Source of the DNA: WVZL01 sp041862375
Lineage (GTDB): Bacteria; Acidobacteriota; Aminicenantia; Aminicenantales; Aminicenantaceae
DNA length: 11,307 nt
Direction of reading: 5' to 3'
Assembly (NCBI GenBank): GCA_041862375.1
Contig: JBGVTE010000038.1
Span: 1-11,307, forward strand
The position numbers and the translations under genes were made by a program. This document shows, in pieces, positions 1 to 6,322 of the stretch. The stretch's first letter is position 1. Each line of letters begins with the position of its first letter. The notes under the pieces are model-generated. The model saw nothing but the letters and a program-made list of their open reading frames with translations, was not told the origin of the DNA and made no database searches.

Positions 1-712
1 TACCTCGTGAAGATGAAATCTTAGCTACTGCGTCAAAGATAACATCATAGGTCTCACCGCTTTGGGTAAAATCCTCTTTTGTGTAATCAATCACTTTATC
101 GGCTCCCAGAGATTTCACCATTTCTAAATTTGCTGTACTGCAAACCCCAGTCACCTCTGCTCCAAAATACTTGGCAAGCTGTACCGCGTTGGTACCTACA
201 CTTCCGGAAGCTCCATAAATCAGAACTTTTTGTCCACTCTGGATATTTGCCTTTCTAAGAACATTCAATGCTGTAATTCCCCCATTAGGCACTGCGGCGG
301 CTTCCTCAAAGCTCATATTGGCCGGTTTTATTGCCACCCACCCTTTTTTTTCATCAGCCCCTTCTGCAGGCATACATTTGTACTCAGCATAAGCGCCAAA
401 ATCAAAACCGCAAGATGCAAAAACTTCGTCGCCTTTCTTGAACAGCTTCACGTCTTTGCCTACTGCTTCAATTTTCCCTGCTAGCTCCATCCCTAATATA
501 GCCCTCTTTGGTTTTCTAAGACCTAAATATAATCGAAAGGGGAGCATTTGCCAGAAAGGGACCTTGAAACTTCGAACTCTCACATCCCCCACGTGTACTG
601 TTGTAGCATAAACTCTTACCAGCACTTCATTGTCCTTGGGAGTCGGTTTTTCTACCTCTTTAAGCTGAAGAACTTCCGGTGGTCCGTATTTTGTGCATAC
701 AATTGCTTTCAT
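1..712 (-). CDS. MDR-family NAD(P)-dependent alcohol dehydrogenase / quinone oxidoreductase-like protein (C-terminus cut by window edge)
   Basis: The reading frame starts at ATG 712 and stays open to the window edge, giving 237 residues. It is the N-terminal GroES-like catalytic domain plus most of the Rossmann fold of a medium-chain dehydrogenase/reductase. The start MKAIVCTKYGPPEVLQLKEV is typical of the family. The cofactor loop YGASGSVGTNAVQLAK (about 166-181) is the NADPH-binding motif of quinone-oxidoreductase-type members. The catalytic-zinc Cys and GHE signature of true alcohol dehydrogenases are not seen, so a zinc-independent NADPH:quinone or enone reductase is more likely; the substrate cannot be told. 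The start is well supported by GGAGG 7 nt upstream. It lies beyond the tRNA fragment at 831-870 and is probably a separate transcription unit from the sulfatase gene. Confidence 0.88.
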   Translation of the reverse strand, partial: MKAIVCTKYGPPEVLQLKEVEKPTPKDNEVLVRVYATTVHVGDVRVRSFKVPFWQMLPFRLYLGLRKPKRAILGMELAGKIEAVGKDVKLFKKGDEVFASCGFDFGAYAEYKCMPAEGADEKKGWVAIKPANMSFEEAAAVPNGGITALNVLRKANIQSGQKVLIYGASGSVGTNAVQLAKYFGAEVTGVCSTANLEMVKSLGADKVIDYTKEDFTQSGETYDVIFDAVAKISSSRG

Positions 713-830
713 AAGTATTCCTCCAAGATTACTTTGATTCTGTCATCTTCAATATAGTTCATGACAATACATCCTGCAAGCTATCAAAACCTAACAGTTG
801 AGTTTATATGTATTGTTGTTGAAAAGAAAG

Positions 831-870
831 TGGTGGGCGATACAGGGTTTGAACCTGTGACTTCTACCGT
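831..870 (-). other. tRNA 3' fragment (tRNA-Val-like, anticodon loop to CCA), possible att site
   Basis: Read on the minus strand, these 40 nt end in ATCGCCC-A-CCA. Before that come a 5-bp T-stem (ACAGG/CCTGT) around the T-loop TTCAAAC, a 5-nt variable loop (AAGTC), a 3' anticodon-stem strand GGTAG, and the last two anticodon-loop bases (AC). The matching 5' half (GGGCGAT acceptor strand, D-arm, CTACC) is absent both upstream and elsewhere in the window, so this is not a working tRNA. The acceptor implied (GGGCGAT) and the stem resemble tRNA-Val(GAC), but the anticodon is missing, so the isotype is inferred. A fragment running exactly from the anticodon loop to CCA is what tyrosine integrases leave as attR. 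In that orientation the intact tRNA would lie to the right, beyond the window. Confidence 0.82.
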
Positions 871-909
871 CCTCCTTCCTCATTGTCTTTATTGCTGTTA
901 CGATTCAAA

Positions 910-930
910 ACTCAAAATCAGTTTTTGAGT
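910..930 (-). terminator. AT-rich hairpin downstream of the sulfatase-like gene (weak terminator candidate)
   Basis: A perfect 8-bp inverted repeat, ACTCAAAA and TTTTGAGT with a 5-nt loop, lies about 100 nt past the stop codon at 1033. On the minus strand it is followed only by TTTG, and the stem is AT-rich, so it would be a poor intrinsic terminator. It is listed because it is the only hairpin of this strength in the gap. Confidence 0.25.
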
Positions 931-1032
931 ATCGAGTTTGGACTCATTCAGGTATCCATTCTTGCGAAGAACCAAAAATCCTTTTATGGATATTCAATCC
1001 TATCCGGCAGCAGTGGAAATATATGGATTTTC

Positions 1033-3183
1033 TTAATTCATGCGGCTGGGTTTACACTGTTGGAGGTAAGACTCCAATTTAAACTTAGCATCCTGAGAAA
1101 GTTTTTCATAAGAGGTAGTAATTTTGAATCTGGAAAAACAGGAATATGCTCTAGAATAATTTCCAATGTGCATATAAGCTAAGCCCAGGTAATAGAGCGA
1201 TTGGTGAAGATCGGGATTAAGCTGCCAAGCCTTCTCCAGACAAGGGATTGCTTCTTCGTATTTTCCAGCCTCCACATGAGCAATACCCAGGTTTTTGTAT
1301 GCAGTGCTATAGGAAGGATCAAGATCAACTGCCTTTTTTAGATTCGAGATTGCCTTCTCATAAGTTGCCAGATCTTTTGTTTTCATGAATTTTGTCAAAT
1401 GGATACTGCCAAGGAAATAGTATGGAATTGGAAATTTCTTGCCGAATAAAATCGATTTTTCAAAAAATGCTTGTGCTGCTTCCACGTTCCCTCTTTCCCA
1501 GTAGCCAATTCCTATAATGTGGCAGATGTTTGGATCATAATTAACTTCCTGGAAATTTGTTTCTTCAAAGGCTTTCATTGCATCTTCTAGTCGGTCTGAT
1601 TCATAAAGATAATCACAATATCTGGCGAAGATTTTGTAATTCAGCGGAATGAATTCACGCCCCATCTTTAGAACTTCTATAGCATTCTCCATCTGTCCCA
1701 GATCTTTGTAGATTTGGGAAAGATAGATGTAGGCTGTGCTTATGTTCGTTCTCTCTGTTATAACCTGCTTAAGGATTTCCATCCCTTCTTTTACGTACCC
1801 TTTTTCAGCCAGCTCAAGAGCCCTGGCTGACTTATTATGGTATGGGAGGAGAACTTTCACATCATCATCCGGCCCGAACTTATCTTTCTTTCTTCCCTGG
1901 TAGGTAGAGATATAACCAAGGCTTTCCAGTTTCTCAACCGTCTCTCTATCCATCCTCTTCTGGGCTTTGCCTTTTCCTTTGTAAGAGTGGGTGCGGAGGA
2001 TAAGATCGAGCTGTTTACTGTACTCATCCACCTTCATCTGTTCTGCCAGATTTTGGTGTTCGGAAAAATCTTTCTTTAAGTCATAGAGCTCGGGAAGAGG
2101 CGAATCGATATACTTGTTTGTTCCGTGTATAAATCCTCTTATTGGTGCCCATCCTTTACCATAGTAGGGATGGAGAGATTCAAAATAGATATGTCTTTTG
2201 GGAAGCTTTTTTCCCTTCAAAAGAGGCAGAAGAGAAACACCAGAAAGGAACTCTGGTTTTTTGACGTGAAGAATTTCACACACGGTTGGAAAGATATCTA
2301 TATGGGCAACATTCTGATCAATCCTTCTCGGTTTCATGCCTGGGACATAGATAAAGAAAGGTATCCAAATAGTCGAGTTGTAAGCAAGGTGACCGTGAGT
2401 TATTTCGCCGTGATCCCCTAGTGATTCTCCATGATCTCCAGTAAAAATGATTGATGTACTTTCGAAAAGGCCTTTCTCTTCCAGGTAGTTGATAAGCTTT
2501 CCCATGATGTAATCGATGTAAGCAACTTCTCCTTCATAAAGATGATCTGCAAATTGCGTCCTGAATGGTTCAGGTGGAGCATAGGGATCATGGGGATCCC
2601 AACAGTGGATCCACAGAAACCAGGGAGACCGAACTTTATTAATCCATGCTAATGCCCTGTCGATAACAATTTGTCCCTTCCTCTCCCCTGCTTCTTCCTT
2701 TCCAGAAAACGGCATACTAAAATCATCATCATACGTATCAAAACCCTGGGCAAGTCCGAATGCTGAATCAAGCAGAAAAGCTCCCACAAAAGCTCCTGTC
2801 GAGTAGCCATGGCTCTTCAAGAGCTCAGCCAGAGTCAGAAATTCATCTCTAACCACAAAATTATTATTATCATGAACTCCGTGGGAAAGAGGAGTAGTTC
2901 CAAGAAGAATATTGGTATGGGAGGGAAGGGTTGTTGAGGTATGGGCGAATGCTCTTGTGAATAATGCGCCTTTCTCAGTAAGGCTGTCAATATGAGGAGT
3001 ATCTAGATGCGCTGAACTGTAACAACTCAGCCTGTCCGCCCTGAGAGTGTCTATAGTAATGAGGATAAGGTTGAGCTTTGAGCTCTGGCTTTTGGCCCCG
3101 GGATAAATTAGTGGTGGATTTGCTACCAGTAATAGGAAAAAAACAGCTAAAATTAGAAATAGTAAAGAGCGAATCTTTTCCAT
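1033..3183 (-). CDS. Membrane-anchored sulfatase-superfamily protein with C-terminal TPR repeats (Thr in place of the FGly Cys/Ser)
   Basis: This 716-aa protein has an N-terminal signal-anchor (about residues 6-21), an alkaline-phosphatase/sulfatase-superfamily domain (about 37-350) and five or more TPR units (about 450-700), so the catalytic domain should lie outside the cytoplasm. Superfamily landmarks are LILITIDTLRADR with metal ligand D45, the HCWDPHDPY block (193-201), FTGDHGESLGDHGE with D250 and H251, and AHIDIFPTV (293-301). The nucleophile region reads STTLPSHTNILLGT: where sulfatases have C/S-x-P-x-R, this has T85-L-P-S-H89. A Cys/Ser needed for formylglycine is therefore missing, and a Thr nucleophile suggests phosphoester or phosphotransfer chemistry rather than sulfate ester hydrolysis; this is inference. 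ATG 3183 is supported by AAGGAG 6 nt upstream. It lies 190 nt downstream of the methyltransferase-ligase gene on the same strand, so co-transcription is possible but unproven. Confidence 0.9.
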   Translation of the reverse strand: MEKIRSLLFLILAVFFLLLVANPPLIYPGAKSQSSKLNLILITIDTLRADRLSCYSSAHLDTPHIDSLTEKGALFTRAFAHTSTTLPSHTNILLGTTPLSHGVHDNNNFVVRDEFLTLAELLKSHGYSTGAFVGAFLLDSAFGLAQGFDTYDDDFSMPFSGKEEAGERKGQIVIDRALAWINKVRSPWFLWIHCWDPHDPYAPPEPFRTQFADHLYEGEVAYIDYIMGKLINYLEEKGLFESTSIIFTGDHGESLGDHGEITHGHLAYNSTIWIPFFIYVPGMKPRRIDQNVAHIDIFPTVCEILHVKKPEFLSGVSLLPLLKGKKLPKRHIYFESLHPYYGKGWAPIRGFIHGTNKYIDSPLPELYDLKKDFSEHQNLAEQMKVDEYSKQLDLILRTHSYKGKGKAQKRMDRETVEKLESLGYISTYQGRKKDKFGPDDDVKVLLPYHNKSARALELAEKGYVKEGMEILKQVITERTNISTAYIYLSQIYKDLGQMENAIEVLKMGREFIPLNYKIFARYCDYLYESDRLEDAMKAFEETNFQEVNYDPNICHIIGIGYWERGNVEAAQAFFEKSILFGKKFPIPYYFLGSIHLTKFMKTKDLATYEKAISNLKKAVDLDPSYSTAYKNLGIAHVEAGKYEEAIPCLEKAWQLNPDLHQSLYYLGLAYMHIGNYSRAYSCFSRFKITTSYEKLSQDAKFKLESYLQQCKPSRMN

Positions 3184-3373
3184 CTGAATCTCCTTTTATT
3201 TCTAAGATACACTGTCATATCTAGTTCTTTTATTAGACGGAAATTTTCATTTCTCTCACTTTTCAGCCTTTCCCTTGAGCTTCTATTCGCCCTCCTTTAT
3301 TACTTCAATCCTGACTATCTCTTTTTGGTATTTAAGTTGAATAAGGATTTTTTTATGGATTGCTTTGAAGAAT

Positions 3374-5332
3374 CTATTTACTACTCCTTATTTTGTTATT
3401 TAATTGAAATCCAAATCGTAAGCTAGCTGATCTTAGAATCGCTTCAAGCATTTCGGAGTAAGACATCTTTGCAATCTTCGACATTTTTGAAAGGTGACCA
3501 TCCCAACACCAACCTGGATTTGGATTGACTTCAAGAAGTCGAGGTTCTTCTTTTGCATTCAACCTCCAATCAAATCGGCAATAATCCTTACATTCTAACC
3601 TCTCAAATAACTTTAAACACCACTCTATGATAAATCTCTCTGTCGCTTCTGGAAGTTCTGTCGGAATGGATTTGAGTTTCCAATATGGAGAGTCAGGAAG
3701 CCACTTGGCCTCATAGCCGCAGATTCTGGGTAGATCATCTGGAAGCTCTGTATAATCTTCTTCAATAATTGGAAGCACTGTATATTCTTCGGGAGGATTT
3801 CCTATTATTCCCACACTTAAGTCTCTTCCAGGAAGGAATTCTTCTACAAGAACCGGTTTATCATAACCAAATCTTTCTCTTATTTCTGAAATTGCGCTGA
3901 CAAGTTCCTTTATATTGTTTGAGACACTTCTCTGGGTTATGCCAAAGCTGGAATCGCCAAAGTTAGGTTTAACAATAACAGGAAAGGCCAGGGAGAGTTC
4001 AAAAGCATTATCTTCTGGCTTTATAAAGAATGCATCAGGTACAGGCACTCCCATCTCCTTGGCAATTCCACGCACAAGAGATTTATCGTAACAGAATGCA
4101 AGACTTTGAGGCCCAGAACCTGTGTATGGCAGGCCGAGCATTTCAAGCAAACTTGGTATATGCAGTTCATTTCTGGCATCATTGTAATAGCCCTCATCAC
4201 ACAAGTTAAAAACTAGGCTAATTTTCCCTTTCAACTTCATCAAATCTTGGATCAAAGTATCATGATTTTCCAAATACAGAAAATGGAACCCTTCAATTTC
4301 CCTTAATGCTGATTTCAACTGGTCAATAGTGTAAAAATCGTCATCATCAAAAATCGAGAAAGGTTTTAAAGGATCTGGTTTACTCGGATCGCCAAGAATT
4401 ACTGCTATGTTCTTTATCTCTTCTCTTGGTTTCTTTTTTAGGATAGTCCACTCTTTTCTTACAACAGCTGTCACGATCAAGCGCCTTTCCATCATACCTA
4501 AGTCCTGATTTCGCTCAGAATCTGGTGAAAACTCGTTATGAAAAATAATGTCATTAAATCCAGCGGTTTTTAAAAGTTGATGAAGGGAATCTCTAGAATA
4601 TAATCTTTCTGCGTAGAATTGATCTGCAATCACTCCTTGTTCGACATTGGTGACAACCTCTCTTGAAATCAAGCGTTGCTCATCCAAAGAAAGGCTTCGT
4701 TCTCTGCAAACAAAAAGCTTTTTGTCTATCCATTCCCAAGAGCGCGGCTGAAAATTCTCTCTTAGATATCCCCCATCAGCAACATCTATGAGAAGCCTTC
4801 CCCAGGGTTTCAAAACTCTTAATACTTCCTCTAACACTCTTAGGTCATCTTCCATCGTCTCAAAATAGCCAAAGCTGTTGCCCAAGATCAAAACAATGTC
4901 AAAAGTATCGGGCAAATACGGAAGTTTTCTGGCATCTCCTTCTCTAAACCGAATATTAAAGTTCTCTTTTTTTGCCTGGTTTTTAGCTCTTTGGACTAAA
5001 TAATGAGATCGATCTAGACCTTCAATGTATTTAAATCCTCTTCTTAACAACTCTAGAGAATGACGTCCTTGTCCACAACATAAATCCAGAATCCTATCTT
5101 CTGGTGAAATCTTAGCGATAGATAAAAATTGATCTACCTCTTCATTTGTTATTTTCTGGTCTTCTACTACATCTCCGTCGGTTTTTAGGTATAGAGAATT
5201 GAAAATATTCCGCCACCATGTGGGATTTACATGCTCTTCAAGATTCACCACAGGTCCTAATGTACTACTTAGAAATCTATTTTTTTTGCAATCTCTCAAG
5301 TAATTATTATTAGATGTATTTTTACCATCCAT
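3374..5332 (-). CDS. Fusion of SAM-dependent methyltransferase and D-Ala-D-Ala-ligase-like ATP-grasp protein
   Basis: This is a 652-aa two-domain enzyme. Residues about 30-290 form a class I methyltransferase: motif I LDLCCGQGR (82-90), the acidic ribose ligand D107, GDARKLPY (132-139) and the post-motif LRVLKPWGRLLIDV (171-184). Residues about 305-640 resemble D-Ala-D-Ala ligase: a preATP-grasp fold ending in VFNLCDEG, then PVIVKPNFGDSSFGI with K455, VEEFLPGRDLSVG (E497/E498), and the metal-binding end CRFDWR (D588) and LLEVNPNPG (E601, N603). It probably makes an amide or peptide bond on a small molecule or peptide and methylates a related group; the substrate is unknown. The frame extends upstream to a TTG at 5350, but the strong site AGGAGGAG lies inside that extension, just ahead of ATG 5332, which I therefore prefer. 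It probably belongs to the sigma-54 operon starting with the GroES-like gene. Confidence 0.9.
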   Translation of the reverse strand: MDGKNTSNNNYLRDCKKNRFLSSTLGPVVNLEEHVNPTWWRNIFNSLYLKTDGDVVEDQKITNEEVDQFLSIAKISPEDRILDLCCGQGRHSLELLRRGFKYIEGLDRSHYLVQRAKNQAKKENFNIRFREGDARKLPYLPDTFDIVLILGNSFGYFETMEDDLRVLEEVLRVLKPWGRLLIDVADGGYLRENFQPRSWEWIDKKLFVCRERSLSLDEQRLISREVVTNVEQGVIADQFYAERLYSRDSLHQLLKTAGFNDIIFHNEFSPDSERNQDLGMMERRLIVTAVVRKEWTILKKKPREEIKNIAVILGDPSKPDPLKPFSIFDDDDFYTIDQLKSALREIEGFHFLYLENHDTLIQDLMKLKGKISLVFNLCDEGYYNDARNELHIPSLLEMLGLPYTGSGPQSLAFCYDKSLVRGIAKEMGVPVPDAFFIKPEDNAFELSLAFPVIVKPNFGDSSFGITQRSVSNNIKELVSAISEIRERFGYDKPVLVEEFLPGRDLSVGIIGNPPEEYTVLPIIEEDYTELPDDLPRICGYEAKWLPDSPYWKLKSIPTELPEATERFIIEWCLKLFERLECKDYCRFDWRLNAKEEPRLLEVNPNPGWCWDGHLSKMSKIAKMSYSEMLEAILRSASLRFGFQLNNKIRSSK

Positions 5333-5450
5333 CTCTCCTCCTGTAGTCAAAACTTATATTATGCCGCTTGTTATTGAATCTAGAGATTGTTACATTCACA
5401 CTTCTTTGATATATATACAAAAGTATTAACTCCTTTTCATTCGCTGACAT
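5322..5450 (-). CDS. Possible 42-aa small ORF overlapping the start of the methyltransferase-ligase gene
   Basis: ATG 5450 opens a 42-codon frame beginning MSANEKELILLYIYQRS and ending RRRDGW. A TAGGAG ribosome site lies 9 nt upstream. The stop TAA overlaps the first codons of the methyltransferase-ligase gene by 11 nt in another frame, an arrangement compatible with translational coupling. The protein resembles nothing I recognise; it has a short hydrophobic patch and a basic tail. It fills what would otherwise be a 130-nt gap in a tight operon. It may be a chance frame, since it is short and the region is AT-rich; conservation in relatives would decide. Confidence 0.35.
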   Translation of the reverse strand: MSANEKELILLYIYQRSVNVTISRFNNKRHNISFDYRRRDGW

Positions 5451-5480
5451 TTTTTCTCTTTCTCCTATTTATTCATGCTC

Positions 5481-5648
5481 CTACACTCCTTCTTTTGGAA
5501 ATGAAAAGTGATAATCAATCCAGGAAAGTTCTGATCCGAATTCATCCTTGCAAGTTTTGCATGAAGGACACAGCGAATATTTCGGATGTTGATTCTTTTT
5601 TACCCTAAATTTTTTCTTACACCGAAAGCATTTGGCTTGCTTTGTCAT
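5481..5648 (-). CDS. Small zinc-ribbon-like protein (55 aa)
   Basis: This short gene starts at ATG 5648 with a near-ideal AAAGGAG site 6 nt upstream and ends at TAG 5481. The product has five cysteines in a zinc-ribbon pattern: C7-x2-C10 in AKCFRCKKKF, and C27-x2-C30-x2-C33 in LCPSCKTCKDEF. It is basic at the N-terminus and more acidic and aromatic at the C-terminus (SWIDYHFSFPKEG). Zinc binding is a strong inference from spacing; the role (nucleic-acid or protein binding, or an adaptor) is unknown. It begins 22 nt after the GroES-like gene ends, so the two are almost certainly co-transcribed. It could equally be called a hypothetical protein, but the ribosome site and cysteine spacing make a real gene likely. 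Confidence 0.72.
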   Translation of the reverse strand: MTKQAKCFRCKKKFRVKKNQHPKYSLCPSCKTCKDEFGSELSWIDYHFSFPKEGV

Positions 5649-5670
5649 CTTTTACTCCTTTCAATAAAAA

Positions 5671-5841
5671 TTAGCTGATTTTAGATAAGATTTCTTCCTC
5701 ATGAATAATAACGTGTTCAATTCTTTCGATTTCTACTTCAGTCCCGCTGAATTTTCCAATAAGAACTTTATCTCCTTTCTTTACCTCATGTTCTTCAATT
5801 CTTCTAAGAAGAACCCGGTCACGTAAAGGCACTACTTTCAC
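5671..5841 (-). CDS. Miniature GroES/Cpn10-like protein (56 aa) lacking the mobile loop and roof segment
   Basis: The frame starts at GTG 5841, with AGGAGG 5 nt upstream, and ends at TAA 5671. The N-terminus KVVPLRDRVLLRRIEE is the first strand region of GroES. It is followed almost at once by KKGDKVLIGKFSGTEVEI and then HVIIHEEEILSKIS, which match the C-terminal half of GroES (family pattern VGDxVLxGKxxGTEVxI then LIMxExDILxxI). Normal GroES is about 95 residues; here some 40 internal residues are missing in frame, including the GGI/V-containing mobile loop that binds GroEL and the roof hairpin. It therefore should not act as a normal co-chaperonin, though it may still form the beta-barrel. 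The ATG inside the SD reads into an immediate stop, so GTG is the start. A clean frame and strong ribosome site argue for a working small gene rather than a pseudogene. It is the first gene after the sigma-54 promoter at 5899-5915. Confidence 0.78.
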   Translation of the reverse strand: MKVVPLRDRVLLRRIEEHEVKKGDKVLIGKFSGTEVEIERIEHVIIHEEEILSKIS

Positions 5842-5898
5842 TTCATCCTCCTAAGTCAGATTTAAATAAGTCTATTCATTGAATGTTATTTATTCAAA

Positions 5899-5915
5899 AG
5901 CGAAAAATGTGCCAA
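5899..5915 (-). promoter_or_regulatory. Sigma-54 promoter for the GroES-like operon
   Basis: The minus strand reads TTGGCACATTTTTCGCT. It has the -24 GG and -12 GC exactly 10 nt apart, with the full TTGGCAC consensus of RpoN promoters. The predicted start is near 5888, about 47 nt before the GTG of the GroES-like gene. The small zinc-ribbon gene, the 42-aa frame and the methyltransferase-ligase gene could all be read from it. Confidence 0.8.
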
Positions 5916-5958
5916 TTTTTACTTTATTTCTATTTCTTATGCAGGAGTTATCTACCCG

Positions 5959-5971
5959 TCACTAATTGATA
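5959..5971 (-). promoter_or_regulatory. IHF-like site between enhancer and sigma-54 promoter
   Basis: On the minus strand this matches WATCAANNNNTTR at 12 of 13 positions (TATCAATTAGTGA; the mismatch is in the TT). It lies about 45-60 nt upstream of the sigma-54 promoter and downstream of the 6065-6099 palindrome, the expected place for a DNA-bending site. The consensus is short and AT-rich, so chance is possible. Confidence 0.35.
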
Positions 5972-6064
5972 ATTTCCCGAAGAAAAAACTTGTTTTTGAT
6001 AGTCAAGCCCTGTTCTCTACTCCGTAATAAGATAAAATTGGGATTGAGAAGATTGTTGAGAAAC

Positions 6065-6099
6065 GGAACTATATGTTCCTAAATATTAAAATTTGGAAC
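6065..6099. promoter_or_regulatory. Palindromic enhancer-like element A (GGAAC/GTTCC modules)
   Basis: Three half-sites form two nested palindromes: GGAAC-TATAT-GTTCC (6065-6079), then GTTCC with an AAAT arm facing an ATTT arm and GGAAC across an AT-rich centre (6075-6099). The 24 bases from 6075 to 6098 recur at 7595-7618 with two differences. The element sits about 160-200 nt upstream of the sigma-54 promoter at 5899-5915, the usual distance for an activator-binding enhancer. It is inferred to bind the sigma-54 activator encoded at 8292-9722. Confidence 0.6.
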
Positions 6100-6322
6100 A
6101 CGGATATCCTATTTTTTTATATTAAAAACATCTTTATAACTATTATTAATACGCTTTCAAGTATGAAAAGTAATTTTTCGAGTTTGTCCCAAAGTGACGG
6201 GATTAAAAGAAGTGTTCGAAAAAGGCAGTTCCATAGTCGAGAGATTCGACGAGGTTGTATTTTGAAAACAGTCTACGTATGAGCTTCACTGCTTTTTCCT
6301 AATATTGGATTTTATATTTTTA

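Larger units (their letters stand above)
713..1032. other. Intergenic region holding a tRNA 3' fragment
   Basis: This 320-nt gap separates the MDR gene from the end of the sulfatase-like gene. It holds the tRNA 3' fragment (831-870) and a small AT-rich hairpin (910-930). I see no convincing ORF: the frame running through 883-1182 on the plus strand overlaps the sulfatase gene and has no ribosome site or recognisable protein features. No clear sigma-70 or sigma-54 promoter was found for the MDR gene. Confidence 0.6.
5842..6322. other. AT-rich regulatory gap with sigma-54 promoter, IHF-like site and palindromic enhancer
   Basis: This 481-nt stretch lies between the 3' end of the TPR/coiled-coil gene and the GroES-like operon, both on the minus strand. 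It holds the sigma-54 promoter (5899-5915), an IHF-like site (5959-5971) and the GGAAC/GTTCC palindromes (6065-6099). From 6100 to 6322 I see only AT-rich DNA, a small inverted repeat GTCGA-GAGAT-TCGAC (about 6236-6250) and a 9-base inverted pair (AGTGACGGG at 6193-6201 with CCCGTCACT at 5955-5963). A 69-codon plus-strand frame at 6073-6282 overlaps the palindrome, has no ribosome site and a low-complexity product, so I do not call it. Confidence 0.6.

Noticed and set aside
831..1030. tRNA interrupted by a group I intron in the anticodon loop
   Set aside because: The break point fits, but no 5' tRNA half or acceptor complement is present upstream before the sulfatase-like gene.
883..1182. 99-codon plus-strand frame between the MDR and sulfatase-like genes
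   Set aside because: Half of it is antisense to the sulfatase-like gene; there is no ribosome site and no domain pattern.
5333..5350. TTG start at 5350 for the methyltransferase-ligase gene
   Set aside because: The strong AGGAGG site lies inside this extension and is placed for ATG 5332 instead.
5824..5841. GGCAC on the plus strand as a fourth sigma-54 promoter
   Set aside because: The GC at the right spacing is absent and it lies within the GroES-like coding region.
5955..6201. 9-base inverted pair CCCGTCACT (5955-5963) and AGTGACGGG (6193-6201)
   Set aside because: The arms are 230 nt apart and short; it may be a chance match, and no third copy was seen.
6073..6282. 69-codon plus-strand frame in the regulatory gap
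   Set aside because: It begins inside the palindromic element, has no ribosome site, and its product is low-complexity with no recognisable features.
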